Positions 1 through 9,251 of a stretch of DNA of 64,000 bases are shown here, piece after piece. A program made the translations under genes and the position numbers. The notes below the pieces were generated by a model that had not been told where the DNA came from, made no database searches, and was given only the letters and a program-made list of their open reading frames with translations. Each line of letters starts with the position of its first letter. Within the stretch, counting starts at the first letter, position 1. Origin of the DNA: Mesorhizobium sp. WSM3862 (GTDB lineage: Bacteria; Pseudomonadota; Alphaproteobacteria; Rhizobiales; Rhizobiaceae); contig NZ_NSGE01000011.1 in assembly GCF_002294985.1 (NCBI RefSeq), positions 1 to 64,000 on the forward strand, given 5' to 3'.

Positions 1-1718
1 TGCTTGCGGCAGATCGCCAGCGCGCGCGGAATATTCGGCTGCTCCATGTAGCCGAAGGTCAGCGTGACCCGCATGAACAGCTCGTTGACCGTCTCCATCT
101 TCACCCGCTCGCTGTCCGGCACCACCGGCTGCGGTGCGGTCACCACCGAAAGAATGACATTCTTTTCGTGCAGCACCTTGTAGTGCTTCAGGCTGTGCAT
201 GAGCGCCGTCGGCGCGCTCAGCGGATCGCTGGTCAGGAACACGGCGGTGCCGGACACCAGTTGCGGCTTTTTCTTCAAAAGGTTCGCCGCCAGAAAGTCG
301 AGCGGGATTTCGTTGCGGCGCGTCTTGTCGAATAGGTAGCGGGTGCCGCGAATCCAAGTCCACATGATCAGCCCCATGATCAAAGCGACAGTGATCGACA
401 CCCAACCGCCTTCGACCATCTTGACGACATTGGCCGAGAAGAAGCCGAGGTCGATGACGCCGAAGAGCAGCGCCAGCGCCAATGCGAGCGCCAGCTGCCA
501 TTTCCAGAGCCAGCGCATGACGACAAACAAGAGGATCGTCGTCATCAGCATCTCACCGGTCACCGAAATGCCATAGGCGGAGGCGAGCGCGCTCGAGCTG
601 CCAAAACCGACGACCAGAAGCATCACGCCGAGCGCGACCAGCAGATTGACCCTCGGCATATAGATCTGGCCGCTTTGCATCTCGGATGTGTGCTGCACCT
701 CGATGCGCGGCAGAAGATTGAGCTGCACCGCCTGTCTGGTCAGCGAGAAGGCGCCGGAGATCACCGCCTGGCTGGCGATGACCGTCGCCGCCGTTGCCAG
801 GGCGACCATCGGCATCAGCCCCCATTCGGGAAGCATCTGGAAGAACGGGTTGGTCGGCTTGCCGCCGTGCGAGAGCACGAAGGCGCCCTGCCCGAAATAG
901 TTGAGGAGCAGGCAAGGGAAAACGATGGAAAACCAGGCCAGCACGATTGGCTTGCGGCCGAAATGGCCAAGGTCGACATAGAGCGCCTCGGCGCCAGTGA
1001 CCGCGAGGAAAACCGCGCCGACGGTGACGAAGGCGCCCGTCGGCGTGGTGGCCAGGTAATAGACCGCATAGTAGGGGTTTATAGCCAACAGGACGGACCA
1101 ATCGTCGACGATGTGATAGAGGCCGGCAACGCCGATCGCCACGAACCATGTCGCCGTGATGGGTCCAAACACTGCCGCCACCTTGCCCGTGCCGAAACGC
1201 TGCACGGCGAAAAGCACCGCCAGAATCACCAGCGTGATCGGAACGACATAGGCATCGAGCGCCGGCGTGATGACTTCCAGGCCTTCAACCGCCGAAAGCA
1301 CGGAGATCGCCGGCGTGATGATCGAATCGCCGAAGAAGAGGGCCGCGCCGCAGAGGCCGATCACCAGGATCAGGCTGGAGCCCTGCGGATAGGCGCTCCG
1401 TGCCAGCGCCATCAGCGACAGCGTGCCGCCCTCGCCCTTATTGTCGGCCCTCAGCACGAAGGCGACATATTTGATCGTGACGATGATGGTGAGCGCCCAG
1501 ACGATCAGCGACAGCACGCCGAGCACATCGTTGCGGGCAACCACTCCCCCTGAAGCATGGAGAGCCTCTCGAAAGGCGTAGATCGGGCTCGTGCCGATAT
1601 CGCCGTAGACGACGCCGAGCGCACCGAGCATCAGAACCTTGGTGCTGTGCTGCCGCTCGGCCTCGGCATGGCCCGAAGGTTCGAGGGATTCTGTTTCGCT
1701 GGCGTTGGCTAGCACCAT
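1..1718 (-). CDS. kup: Kup family low-affinity potassium transporter (partial)
   Basis: Inner-membrane K+/H+ symporter of the Kup/HAK/KT family. The gene runs off the left edge, so about 572 of an expected 620-640 codons are visible and the C-terminal cytoplasmic end is missing. The family signature GDIGTSPIYAF lies at residues 39-49, followed by a long series of hydrophobic segments. I read the frame by hand on the minus strand from the ATG at 1718; no good Shine-Dalgarno sequence precedes it. The N-terminal 25 residues are polar, as expected for a cytoplasmic start. It is a single gene, with pdxJ upstream on the same strand after an 83-base gap. The family call is secure; which Kup paralogue it is cannot be told. 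Confidence 0.93.
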   Translation of the reverse strand, partial: MVLANASETESLEPSGHAEAERQHSTKVLMLGALGVVYGDIGTSPIYAFREALHASGGVVARNDVLGVLSLIVWALTIIVTIKYVAFVLRADNKGEGGTLSLMALARSAYPQGSSLILVIGLCGAALFFGDSIITPAISVLSAVEGLEVITPALDAYVVPITLVILAVLFAVQRFGTGKVAAVFGPITATWFVAIGVAGLYHIVDDWSVLLAINPYYAVYYLATTPTGAFVTVGAVFLAVTGAEALYVDLGHFGRKPIVLAWFSIVFPCLLLNYFGQGAFVLSHGGKPTNPFFQMLPEWGLMPMVALATAATVIASQAVISGAFSLTRQAVQLNLLPRIEVQHTSEMQSGQIYMPRVNLLVALGVMLLVVGFGSSSALASAYGISVTGEMLMTTILLFVVMRWLWKWQLALALALALLFGVIDLGFFSANVVKMVEGGWVSITVALIMGLIMWTWIRGTRYLFDKTRRNEIPLDFLAANLLKKKPQLVSGTAVFLTSDPLSAPTALMHSLKHYKVLHEKNVILSVVTAPQPVVPDSERVKMETVNELFMRVTLTFGYMEQPNIPRALAICRK

Positions 1719-1801
1719 GAACCCCACTTCATCAGATTCGCCACGCTCCGACGCTGCCGCAAAGCGCGGAACACGCCGGAGCTACGCAAGGCTTCCTCGC
1801 C

Positions 1802-2542
1802 CTACCATCCGCAGGCCTTCAAGAACCGCCCAACCGTGCCGGCCATGCCATACTCCAGCGCATCCGCTGTCAACCCATGTCCGATCGATACTTCGGCCAA
1901 TGTGGGGATGCGTTTGATCAGTGCAGGCAGATTGTTCACGGTCAAATCGTGGCCGGCATTGACCTGGAGCCCCGCCGCGAGTGCCGCGTCCGCGGTTTTT
2001 CCCAGTCTTTCCAATTCCTTGGCCGCCTTGGCGGAATCGGAATGGTAACCGCCATAGGGCCCGGTATAGAGCTCGATCCCGTCGGCACCGGTATCGCGCG
2101 CGGCATTCACGCCGGCCGCATCGGCGTCGGAAAACAGCGACACGCGAAATCCGCCCTTCTTCAGCCGCTTGACGATCGGTGTCAGGAACGCGGCCTGCGC
2201 GACGAAGTTCCAGCCGTGGTCCGACGTCGCCTGCGCCGGATCGTCGGGCACCAGCGTCACCTGCTCCGGCTGGTTCTTCTCGACAAGCACCAGGAAATCC
2301 TCTGTCGGGTAGCCCTCGATGTTGAATTCCGTCTTTGGGAACTCATCGTCGATCAGCGCCCTGATCTCCGGCAGGTCGGAATGTCTCGTATGCCGCTCAT
2401 CGGGACGTGGATGGACAGTCAACCCATGCGCGCCGGCGGCAAGAGCGATGCGCCCCAACCCCGTGACGCTCGGCCACGGCAGATCGCGTCGGTTGCGCAG
2501 CATGGCGACAGCGTTGAGGTTGACCGAAAGCTTTGCAGGCAT
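1802..2542 (-). CDS. pdxJ: Pyridoxine 5'-phosphate synthase
   Basis: Last step of the DXP-dependent vitamin B6 pathway: condenses 1-deoxyxylulose 5-phosphate with 3-amino-2-oxopropyl phosphate to pyridoxine 5'-phosphate in the cytoplasm. The 246-residue length is normal for this TIM-barrel enzyme. Recognisable blocks are the N-terminal strand SVNLNAVAMLRNRR, the active-site region GLTVHPRPDERH around residues 39-50, FNIEGYPTE carrying the catalytic glutamate, and the C-terminal phosphate-binding GHGLTADALEYGM. The ATG at 2542 fits the conserved beginning MPAKLSVN. It appears monocistronic, with kup downstream on the same strand and a divergent SpoIIAA-like gene upstream. Confidence 0.95.
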   Translation of the reverse strand: MPAKLSVNLNAVAMLRNRRDLPWPSVTGLGRIALAAGAHGLTVHPRPDERHTRHSDLPEIRALIDDEFPKTEFNIEGYPTEDFLVLVEKNQPEQVTLVPDDPAQATSDHGWNFVAQAAFLTPIVKRLKKGGFRVSLFSDADAAGVNAARDTGADGIELYTGPYGGYHSDSAKAAKELERLGKTADAALAAGLQVNAGHDLTVNNLPALIKRIPTLAEVSIGHGLTADALEYGMAGTVGRFLKACGW

Positions 2543-2655
2543 GAATTGGCATCCAGCTTGGTTTTGGCGGGCATCTATAGCGCCTTTGCAGGGAACAGAT
2601 AGTGGGTTTCCGGTGTTCCAGAGGACTAGGTGATTGCCAACACAAGGATCTGCCA

Positions 2656-3054
2656 GTGAATTTCCTCGAGGCGGTGCCGGCGATACGCCGCATTGAAACC
2701 AACCGTGACGCGCTTTTTGCCATCGACGTCGTCGGCGATGTCTCGCCGGCGGATGCGGAAAACCTGTTCGGCCTTCTGGAAGCTGCCTATGCCCTGCACC
2801 CGAGGATCGACGTGCTAGTGCGGCTGAGTGACGAGGAGAGCGTCGATTGGGCCAACATCGCGCAAGAAACGCTGCAGCAAGGTGTGGCCGACGCGCTGGA
2901 GCATGTCGTCCGTTGCGCAGCTATCGGCGAACCGCGCTGGGCATCGCTTGTCGGCGACTTCTTTCCGAAGGTTCTGCCGTTCGAATTCCGGCATTTCACC
3001 AGTGACGACGAAGCCGCGGCCTGGCAATGGCTCGATGCGAGGCCGGCAGAATAA
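2656..3054 (+). CDS. SpoIIAA-like (STAS-fold) protein
   Basis: Small cytoplasmic protein of the SpoIIAA-like/DUF3478 type, which has the fold of anti-sigma-factor antagonists but no established role here. I chose the GTG at 2656 because an AAGGAT ribosome-binding site sits six bases upstream; an ATG at 2602 in the same frame would add 18 poorly coding residues. The 132-residue product has the alternating strands and helices of the family (FAIDVVGDVSPADAENLF near the N terminus) and ends with an FRHF..DDEAAAWQWL helix typical of the group. It stands alone between pdxJ and a helicase gene, followed by a rhizobial palindromic repeat. Partner and function are unknown. Confidence 0.7.
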   Translation: MNFLEAVPAIRRIETNRDALFAIDVVGDVSPADAENLFGLLEAAYALHPRIDVLVRLSDEESVDWANIAQETLQQGVADALEHVVRCAAIGEPRWASLVGDFFPKVLPFEFRHFTSDDEAAAWQWLDARPAE

Positions 3055-3060
3055 GCGGAC

Positions 3061-3115
3061 TGGAGCAATTCCATGAAAGGTGTGACGGCTTTCCGTTCGG
3101 AATTGCGCCAAAACA
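3061..3115. repeat. Rhizobial short palindromic repeat, family A copy 1
   Basis: A 50-base imperfect palindrome with arms AGCAATTCC and GGAATTGC around a TTTCCG core. It lies just after the SpoIIAA-like gene and matches a copy at 46593-46650; a left half only is at 29092-29118. Such elements are scattered between genes in Rhizobiales genomes. Here it sits between a plus-strand gene end and a convergent minus-strand gene end. Confidence 0.6.
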
Positions 3116-3158
3116 ACGAGCTGGAGGGGTTTACCGTTTCCTGACCCGGTGAACCGCT

Positions 3159-4286
3159 CTATCGCACGATCGTCAGCCGCTCGGCCGCACGCGTGATGGC
3201 CGTGTAGAGCCAGCGTTGCCGGGTCTCCTTGAAGGCCCAGCTCTCGTCAAACAGCACGACGTCATTCCACTGCGAGCCCTGCGCCTTGTGCGCGGTCAGC
3301 GCATAGCCGTAGTCGAAATCGTCGAATCGCTTCTTCTGCTGCCATGGAATCTCGGCATCCGGATCCTCGAACGCCGCCTTGAGCAGCTTGATCTTGGCAA
3401 CGCCGCGGTCGGGATCGTCCTCCTCCGGCGAGACCAGCAGGTTGATGCCAGGCTTCACCGTCTCGCGCGACGAGGTCATCACTTTCCACAGCGATCCGTT
3501 GAGCAGCCCCTTGGCCGGATCGTTGCGCAGGCAAACCAGCTTGTCGCCGGCCTGCGGATAATCGGCGGAAAAGCCCTTCAGTTCGCGCAGGCGCTGGTTG
3601 TAGCGCCGCCGCGTGCGGTTGGTGCCGACCAGCACCTGATCGGCTTTCATCACCAGATCCTGCGTGACCCCTTCCCTGCCGATCACCTGCGCCGTGCCGT
3701 AGTCGCCATGCATGAACTCGCGGCCTTCGCGCACGTCGAGCGCCAGCCGGATGATCGGGTTGTCGCGCGCCTGGCGATGGATCTCGGTGAGCAGCACATC
3801 CGGCTCATGCTCGGTGAAGAAGCCGCCGCCGGAGATCGGCGGCAACTGCGCCGGATCGCCGAGCACTAGGATCGGCGTGCCGAAGCTCTGCAGGTCGCGG
3901 CCGAGTTGCTCGTCGACCATCGAACATTCGTCGATGACGACGAGCTTGGCGCGCGCGATCGGACTTTGCCGGTTGAGTGAAAAGGTCGGCGACATCGACG
4001 TCTTGCCGGTCACCTGGTCCTCGACCGATTCCTCGCCCTTCGGCCTGTAGATCAGCGAATGGATGGTGCGGGCGTTGGTCGCTCCCTTGGAGCGCAGCAC
4101 CTGGGCAGCCTTGCCGGTGAAGGCCGCGAATTGCACCTGCCCGTCGACGTGCTCGGCGAAATAGCGCGCAAGCGTCGTTTTGCCGGTGCCGGCATAGCCG
4201 AACAGGCGGAAGATCTGCGGCCGCCCGTCCTTCAGCCAGCGGCCGACCGCCTTCAAAGCCTCGTCCTGTTGGGGAGAGAATTCCAT
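3159..4286 (-). CDS. ATP-dependent RecD-like DNA helicase
   Basis: Superfamily 1B helicase related to RecD/TraA but only about 375 residues long. It has the Walker A motif GYAGTGKTTLA near residues 29-39, the DEAD-like box VVIDECSM, the GDPAQLPP motif III and the C-terminal UvrD_C_2 block YGYALTAHKAQGSQW followed by YTAITRA. These are the full set of SF1 motifs without RecBC-type accessory domains. I start it at the ATG at 4286 (MEFSPQQDEAL), where conserved sequence begins; in-frame ATGs upstream at 4334 and a start at 4361 are possible. No RecB or RecC gene is nearby, so it probably acts alone in DNA repair. The family is clear, the exact role is not. Confidence 0.85.
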   Translation of the reverse strand: MEFSPQQDEALKAVGRWLKDGRPQIFRLFGYAGTGKTTLARYFAEHVDGQVQFAAFTGKAAQVLRSKGATNARTIHSLIYRPKGEESVEDQVTGKTSMSPTFSLNRQSPIARAKLVVIDECSMVDEQLGRDLQSFGTPILVLGDPAQLPPISGGGFFTEHEPDVLLTEIHRQARDNPIIRLALDVREGREFMHGDYGTAQVIGREGVTQDLVMKADQVLVGTNRTRRRYNQRLRELKGFSADYPQAGDKLVCLRNDPAKGLLNGSLWKVMTSSRETVKPGINLLVSPEEDDPDRGVAKIKLLKAAFEDPDAEIPWQQKKRFDDFDYGYALTAHKAQGSQWNDVVLFDESWAFKETRQRWLYTAITRAAERLTIVR

Positions 4287-4428
4287 CAGTTCGACAGACC
4301 GGATTCGCGAGCGAAACACAAGGTTGCGTGCCATCACCGGCGTCGTCGGCGACGGTCTCATTCATTATCAGCTCGGCACGCTATCAGGCGCAAACAAGAA
4401 CGTAAAGGGAACGCAGCTTGAGTCCGGG

Positions 4429-4797
4429 CTACCGGCGGGCTCCGGGATCATTCTCCAGCAGGATCGGCTTGCCGTGCGGCGTGGCGTGCGCGGCACGCTC
4501 CCAGGCGGCCGCGAGCGCATCGATCTCGTGCTTGACGGCGACGCCCTTGGTCGCCAGCAATTTTTCCAGCGCCGACAGCCAGTGCTCGTAATAGTCGTGG
4601 CCGTCCCTCGCGGCGTCCGGCTTCTTCACTTCGGCGGACAGGGCGTCCGCCCATTCGTTCCACGAAAACAAGCCGCTGTCGTGCAGCGCGACCGTGATGG
4701 CGAAAGCCTCCGCCTGCCACGGTTCGGCGAACACCGGATCGTCGAAGCCGCCCGGCAGTTCGGTCTCATGCCGGCTCAAGGTAGCTCTCCCAGGCAT
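4429..4797 (-). CDS. Nitrile hydratase activator (accessory) protein
   Basis: Third gene of the nitrile hydratase operon, encoding the P14K/NhlE-type protein that helps load cobalt and mature the alpha subunit. The product is about 122 residues. The diagnostic blocks are FAEPWQAEAFAITVALHDSG and FSWNEWADALSAE, which mirror the N-terminal half of the beta subunit, then YYEHWLSALEKLL. The ATG at 4797 overlaps the end of the beta gene by 32 bases. A TTG at 4779, preceded by GGGAGAG five bases away, is a strong alternative start giving a 116-residue protein. Overlap with the beta gene implies translational coupling. Confidence 0.85.
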   Translation of the reverse strand: MPGRATLSRHETELPGGFDDPVFAEPWQAEAFAITVALHDSGLFSWNEWADALSAEVKKPDAARDGHDYYEHWLSALEKLLATKGVAVKHEIDALAAAWERAAHATPHGKPILLENDPGARR

Positions 4798-5425
4798 CGA
4801 TCGAGACCTCAAGCGTCGGGTCGGCGCCCTCGCCCCAGATCTCGGCGCCGTCGAAAACCACGGTATAGACCCATTGCGGGTTCTCGCCCTTGCCATGCGC
4901 GTTGCTGTCCGGGAACACGAAGCCGTCGCGAACGGCCTCGATCCTTCCGTTCTTGCCGCGCGCGTAGCGCGGCAGGCGCGTATGGCCGGTCGGACTGAAA
5001 TTCTTCGTCCGCACGCGGTCGCCCGCCTGGAAGCGCGCCGGCGCAGCCACGGGACGGTCGCAAGGCCCACCCTTGGCGAGCACGGCAGGCACATCGGCAG
5101 CCTTCAGCACGCGTTTGGGTGTCGACGCCGGATCGACAGCCTTGCCGGCGGCAAGGTCGCGTTCCGTCACGAAGCCATGGCGCTTCAGGAGTACCTCAAG
5201 CGCCTGGATCCAGATCTGGTAATAGCTCGACGAATAATAATCGGCGGGATGCAGAGACTCTCGCGCATGCCGGCTCTCGTCGATGTTCCAGGCACCCATG
5301 GCGCCGGCAGTGAGCGTGACCCCAAGCGCCCGCCGCTCCCAGGCAGCATGGAAGTAAGGCTCGTCCGTCTCGGGCGCGACCGGCCCGAACCCCATCTGGC
5401 CGCCGAGATCTTGCGGCCCGTTCAT
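4766..5425 (-). CDS. nthB: Nitrile hydratase beta subunit
   Basis: Beta subunit of nitrile hydratase, the cytoplasmic metalloenzyme that hydrates nitriles to amides. The 219-residue protein begins MNGPQDLGGQMGFGPV, the classic family start, and ends with an SH3-like C-terminal domain (FQAGDRVRTKNFSPTGHTRL, then WVYTVVFDGAEIWGE). The start is fixed by the ATGA overlap with the stop of the alpha gene at 5422-5425, even though the frame stays open upstream. It contributes to the substrate pocket and stabilises the alpha subunit. No amidase gene follows in this window, so further hydrolysis of the amide must be encoded elsewhere. Confidence 0.93.
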   Translation of the reverse strand: MNGPQDLGGQMGFGPVAPETDEPYFHAAWERRALGVTLTAGAMGAWNIDESRHARESLHPADYYSSSYYQIWIQALEVLLKRHGFVTERDLAAGKAVDPASTPKRVLKAADVPAVLAKGGPCDRPVAAPARFQAGDRVRTKNFSPTGHTRLPRYARGKNGRIEAVRDGFVFPDSNAHGKGENPQWVYTVVFDGAEIWGEGADPTLEVSIDAWESYLEPA

Positions 5426-6027
5426 GCCGGCTCCTTCGCCAGCGCCGTGCCGATCATCGAATCGCGACTGACCAGGCCGGCGAGTTGCTCCTCGCTCCAG
5501 CCCTCGGTGCCTTTCGGCCGCATCGGCACCACCAGATAGCGAAGCTCGGCCGTCGAATCCCAGACCCGGATTTTCCTGCCCGCGGGCAAGGTTAGCCCGA
5601 ATTCTTCCAAAACGCCACGCGGATCGATAACAGCCCGCGAACGATAGGGCGGCGCCTTGTACCAGACCGGCGGCAGGCCGAGCACGGACCACGGATAGCA
5701 GGAGCAGAGCGTGCAGACGACGAGGTTGTGCGTCTCATGCGTGTTGAACACCGCCTGCATGTGCTCGCCCTGACGCCCGGTATAGCCGAGCGAGGCAATT
5801 GCTGCCGTCGCGTCGCGCTTCAGCCATTCGGCATAGGCCGGATCGTTCCAGGCCTTCGCCACCACCCTGGCGCCGTTGCGTGGGCCGATTTTCGTCTCGT
5901 ATGTATCGACGATGACGTCGATGGCCGCCGGATCGATCAGGCCCTTCTCGGTAAGGATCGTTTCCAATGCGCGCACGCGCGCCGCAAACGGATCGAGCTC
6001 GTTGTCGTGGTCGTGATCATGGGACAT
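5422..6027 (-). CDS. nthA: Nitrile hydratase alpha subunit, cobalt type
   Basis: Catalytic subunit of nitrile hydratase, 201 residues. The metal site is the claw motif VCTLCSCYPW with Cys105, Cys108 and Cys110; the threonine in the second position and tyrosine after the last cysteine mark the cobalt rather than the iron class, in which the motif reads CSLCSCT. In the family two of these cysteines become sulfenic and sulfinic acids. The N terminus carries a short His-Asp run (HDHDHD) of the kind often seen in cobalt enzymes. It is first of three overlapping genes (alpha, beta, activator) on the minus strand, so it is probably co-transcribed with them from a promoter upstream of 6027. Confidence 0.95.
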   Translation of the reverse strand: MSHDHDHDNELDPFAARVRALETILTEKGLIDPAAIDVIVDTYETKIGPRNGARVVAKAWNDPAYAEWLKRDATAAIASLGYTGRQGEHMQAVFNTHETHNLVVCTLCSCYPWSVLGLPPVWYKAPPYRSRAVIDPRGVLEEFGLTLPAGRKIRVWDSTAELRYLVVPMRPKGTEGWSEEQLAGLVSRDSMIGTALAKEPA

Positions 6028-6092
6028 GGCGCAAGGTTACGATCGTGCGCACGCCCCCGCAAGCTCGGCACCTTGGGCCAGAGCCGGGCCGC

Positions 6093-9000
6093 CTATTCGG
6101 CGGCCAATTTTTTCGGCTCGGCATTTTCTCCGGGGTCGAAGAGCGAGGGCTGCTCGACCGGCTCGACCGCATGCAACTCCGGCCGGCTCTTCTTCGAGGA
6201 GAAGCTGAGCAGCCAGCCGGAGAAATGCTCGAAATAGACATAGATGACCGGCGTGACGAACAGGGTCAGCGCCTGGGATGCGAGCAGGCCGCCGACCACC
6301 GCAACGCCGAGCGGCTGGCGCAGCTCGGCGCTGGCGCCGGTGCCGAGCGCGATCGGGAACGTGCCCATCAAGGCCGCCAGCGTCGTCATCATGATCGGCC
6401 GGAAACGCATCAGGCAGGCTTTGTGGATAGAGTCCAGCGCCGACATGCCCTCGCGCCTCAACTCCAGCGCCACGTCGATCATCATGATGCCGTTTTTCTT
6501 GACGATGCCGATCAGCATCAGGATGCCGATCACGGCTATGACCGACAGGTCCATGCCGAAGAGCCGCAATGCAACCACCGCGCCCAGTACCGCCGATGGC
6601 AGGCCCGTCAGAATGGTCAGCGGATGGATGAAGCTCTCGTAGAGCATGCCGAGCACAATGTAGATCGTGAGAATCGCGCCCCCGATCAGCAGCCCTTGGT
6701 TGGCAAGCGAATCCTGGAACGTCTTGGCGGTGCCGGCGAAGGTGGTGCCGATCGCCTGCGGCATGCCGATCTGGTCCTTGAGCTGGTTGATGCGGGTCAC
6801 CGTGTCGCCGAGCGAGACACCCTGCGGCAGGTTGTACGAGATCGTCACCGCCGGCAGCTGGCCAAGCTGGTTGACCGTCAAGACGCCGGCCGTGCGATCG
6901 ACCCGGGCGAAGGCACCGAGAGGAACGAGGCTGCCGCTCGCCGTTCTCACCTGAATGGCCAGCATGCGCTCCGGCGACCACTCGATCTTCGGATCGAGCT
7001 CGGTGATGACCTCGTAACTGTCGGCCGAGCCGAAAATGGTTGAAACCTGATCGGTGCCGAAGCCGCCATAGAGGGCGGAGCGCAGCGTGTCCGTGTCGAT
7101 GCCGAGCTGCGCGGCCTTGTCGCGATCGACGACCAGCGACGCCTGCAGCGCGTTGTTCTGCAAATCACTTGTGACGTCGGTGAAGAATTTATGATCGGCG
7201 GCCATGGCGTCGTTCAATTTCTGCGCCCAGGCGTCCGTCGCGCCGTTATCGAGGCCTTGGACGACCAGCTGATAGGCGCTGGCCGAGGACCGCGAGCCGA
7301 GCCTGAGGTTCTGCACCGGTTGCATATAGGTTTCGATGCCGGCGACGCCGGACAGCTGCCGCCTCAAATCGGAAAGCACCTTCTCTATGTCGGGACGCCT
7401 GTCCTTGTCCTTCAGTTGCACGAACAACTGTCCCTGATTGAGCGCATTGTTGCCGCTGCCCACCGACCAGGCGACGTGATCGACGTAAGGCGAATGCGAG
7501 AAGACGTCGGCAACCTGGCTCTGCAGCTTCGTCATCGCGTCGAAGGAGATGTCCTGGCGTGCGATGGTGGTTACCGAGATCTGGCCTATGTCTTCTTGCG
7601 GGAAGAAGCCCTTCGGCGAAACCTGGATCAGCCAGACAGAGGCCGCCGCGGTGCCGACGAAGACCAGGAACACCAGGAAGGTGTGGCGCAGACAGAAGCT
7701 CAGGATCCAGTCATAGCCACGCGTGATGAGATCATGTCTGTGACCGTCGGCATGCGCGTCGCGATCGGCCTTGGTCACCGACAAGAGCCGCGAGCACAGC
7801 ATCGGCGTCAGGGTCAGCGACACGAACATCGACGCCAGGATGGCGACCGTCACCACGACGGCGAATTCGTTGAAGATGCGACCGATGACGCCGCCCATCA
7901 GAAGCACGGGGATGAACACCGCCACCAGCGAAATCGAAATCGATATGATGGTGAAGCCGATCTCACGCGCGCCCTTGAGCGCGGCGTCGAAAGCCGACAG
8001 CCCGTCCTCCTCCATGTGGCGGAAGATGTTTTCGAGCATGACGATCGCGTCGTCGACGACGAGGCCGACGGCCAGCGTCAGACCCATCAGAGATATGTTG
8101 TCGATCGAGAAGCCGAACAGGAACATCGCGCCGAGTGTGGCGATCAGCGAAATCGGCACGGCCACCGCCGGGATGATCGTTGCCGTGACGCGGCGCAGGA
8201 ACACGAAGATCACCATCACCACCAACGCGATGGTCAGGAGCAGCGTGAACTGCACGTCGTCGACGGCCTGGCGGATCGAGGTGGATCGGTCGTTGAGCAG
8301 TTTGATGCTCGCGGCAGCCGGCATCTGGTCCTGGAAAGACGGCAGCATCGCCTTGACCTTGTCGACGACGTCGACCGTATTGGCGTCAGGCTGGCGCTGC
8401 ACGGCCATGATAATGGCGCGCGTGCCGTCATACCAACTCGCCGTCGTCGTGGTTTCGACCGAGTCGATGACGCGCGTGACCTCGCCCAGCCGCACCGGAT
8501 GGCCATTCTTGGTGGCGATGATAATGTTGGAAAAATCGGCGGCGTTCATCAACTGAGTGTTGGCCGTGATCGTCAGTTGCTGCTTGTCGTTCTGCAGGAC
8601 GCCGAGCGGCGTGTTGCTGTTGGCCGAGGCCACGGCCGTCTGCAACTGGTCGATCGAGATGCCGCGCGCGGCGAGCGCGGTCGGATCGATCTGGATGCGC
8701 ACCGCATATTTTTGCTGTCCGTAGATCGAAACCTGCGCAACGCCATCGATGGTCGACAGCGAGGGCGAGATGACGTTTTCGGCGAAGGCGTCGAGGTCGG
8801 TGAGTGGAACGGTGTCGCTGACCAGCGACATCAGAAGAATCGGCGCATCGGCCGGATTGACCTTGCGATAGCTTGGCGGCGCCGTCATTTGCGGCGGCAG
8901 CGATTTTTGCGTGCGCGCAATGGCTGCCTGAACGTCCGCGGCAGCCGCGTCGATGTCGCGGTTGAGCACGAACTGGATGGCGATCGAGGTCTGGCCCAGC

Positions 9001-9251
9001 GAGTTGGTGGTCGAAATAGAATCGATGCCGGCAATGGTTGCGAACTGCTTGATCAGCGGCGTCGCGACCGAGGTCGCCATGGTCTCCGGCGAAGCGCCGG
9101 CCAGTTGGGCCGAGACATTCACCACCGGGAACTCCGCGCTGGGCAGCGCGGCAACCGGCAGGAACTTGTAAGCGAACAGTCCGCCCAGCACGAGGGCGAA
9201 CGACATCAGCAGCGTGGCGACGGGCTTTCGTATGCAGAATTCGGAAATCAT
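6093..9251 (-). CDS. RND multidrug efflux permease (MdtB/AcrB type)
   Basis: Inner-membrane proton-drug antiporter of the HAE1 RND family, 1052 residues, the usual length. Features in order: first membrane helix at residues 10-30, a large periplasmic porter loop, the helix 4 proton-relay pair in GLVVDDAIVMLEN, a second periplasmic loop, and GIVKKNGIMMID carrying the partner lysine in helix 10. Closest in look to the MdtB/MdtC-AcrB group. Its ATG overlaps the stop of the adaptor gene by four bases (ATGA), so the two are translationally coupled. No outer-membrane channel gene is adjacent, so it presumably uses a TolC-like protein encoded elsewhere. Substrates cannot be inferred. Confidence 0.95.
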   Translation of the reverse strand: MISEFCIRKPVATLLMSFALVLGGLFAYKFLPVAALPSAEFPVVNVSAQLAGASPETMATSVATPLIKQFATIAGIDSISTTNSLGQTSIAIQFVLNRDIDAAAADVQAAIARTQKSLPPQMTAPPSYRKVNPADAPILLMSLVSDTVPLTDLDAFAENVISPSLSTIDGVAQVSIYGQQKYAVRIQIDPTALAARGISIDQLQTAVASANSNTPLGVLQNDKQQLTITANTQLMNAADFSNIIIATKNGHPVRLGEVTRVIDSVETTTTASWYDGTRAIIMAVQRQPDANTVDVVDKVKAMLPSFQDQMPAAASIKLLNDRSTSIRQAVDDVQFTLLLTIALVVMVIFVFLRRVTATIIPAVAVPISLIATLGAMFLFGFSIDNISLMGLTLAVGLVVDDAIVMLENIFRHMEEDGLSAFDAALKGAREIGFTIISISISLVAVFIPVLLMGGVIGRIFNEFAVVVTVAILASMFVSLTLTPMLCSRLLSVTKADRDAHADGHRHDLITRGYDWILSFCLRHTFLVFLVFVGTAAASVWLIQVSPKGFFPQEDIGQISVTTIARQDISFDAMTKLQSQVADVFSHSPYVDHVAWSVGSGNNALNQGQLFVQLKDKDRRPDIEKVLSDLRRQLSGVAGIETYMQPVQNLRLGSRSSASAYQLVVQGLDNGATDAWAQKLNDAMAADHKFFTDVTSDLQNNALQASLVVDRDKAAQLGIDTDTLRSALYGGFGTDQVSTIFGSADSYEVITELDPKIEWSPERMLAIQVRTASGSLVPLGAFARVDRTAGVLTVNQLGQLPAVTISYNLPQGVSLGDTVTRINQLKDQIGMPQAIGTTFAGTAKTFQDSLANQGLLIGGAILTIYIVLGMLYESFIHPLTILTGLPSAVLGAVVALRLFGMDLSVIAVIGILMLIGIVKKNGIMMIDVALELRREGMSALDSIHKACLMRFRPIMMTTLAALMGTFPIALGTGASAELRQPLGVAVVGGLLASQALTLFVTPVIYVYFEHFSGWLLSFSSKKSRPELHAVEPVEQPSLFDPGENAEPKKLAAE

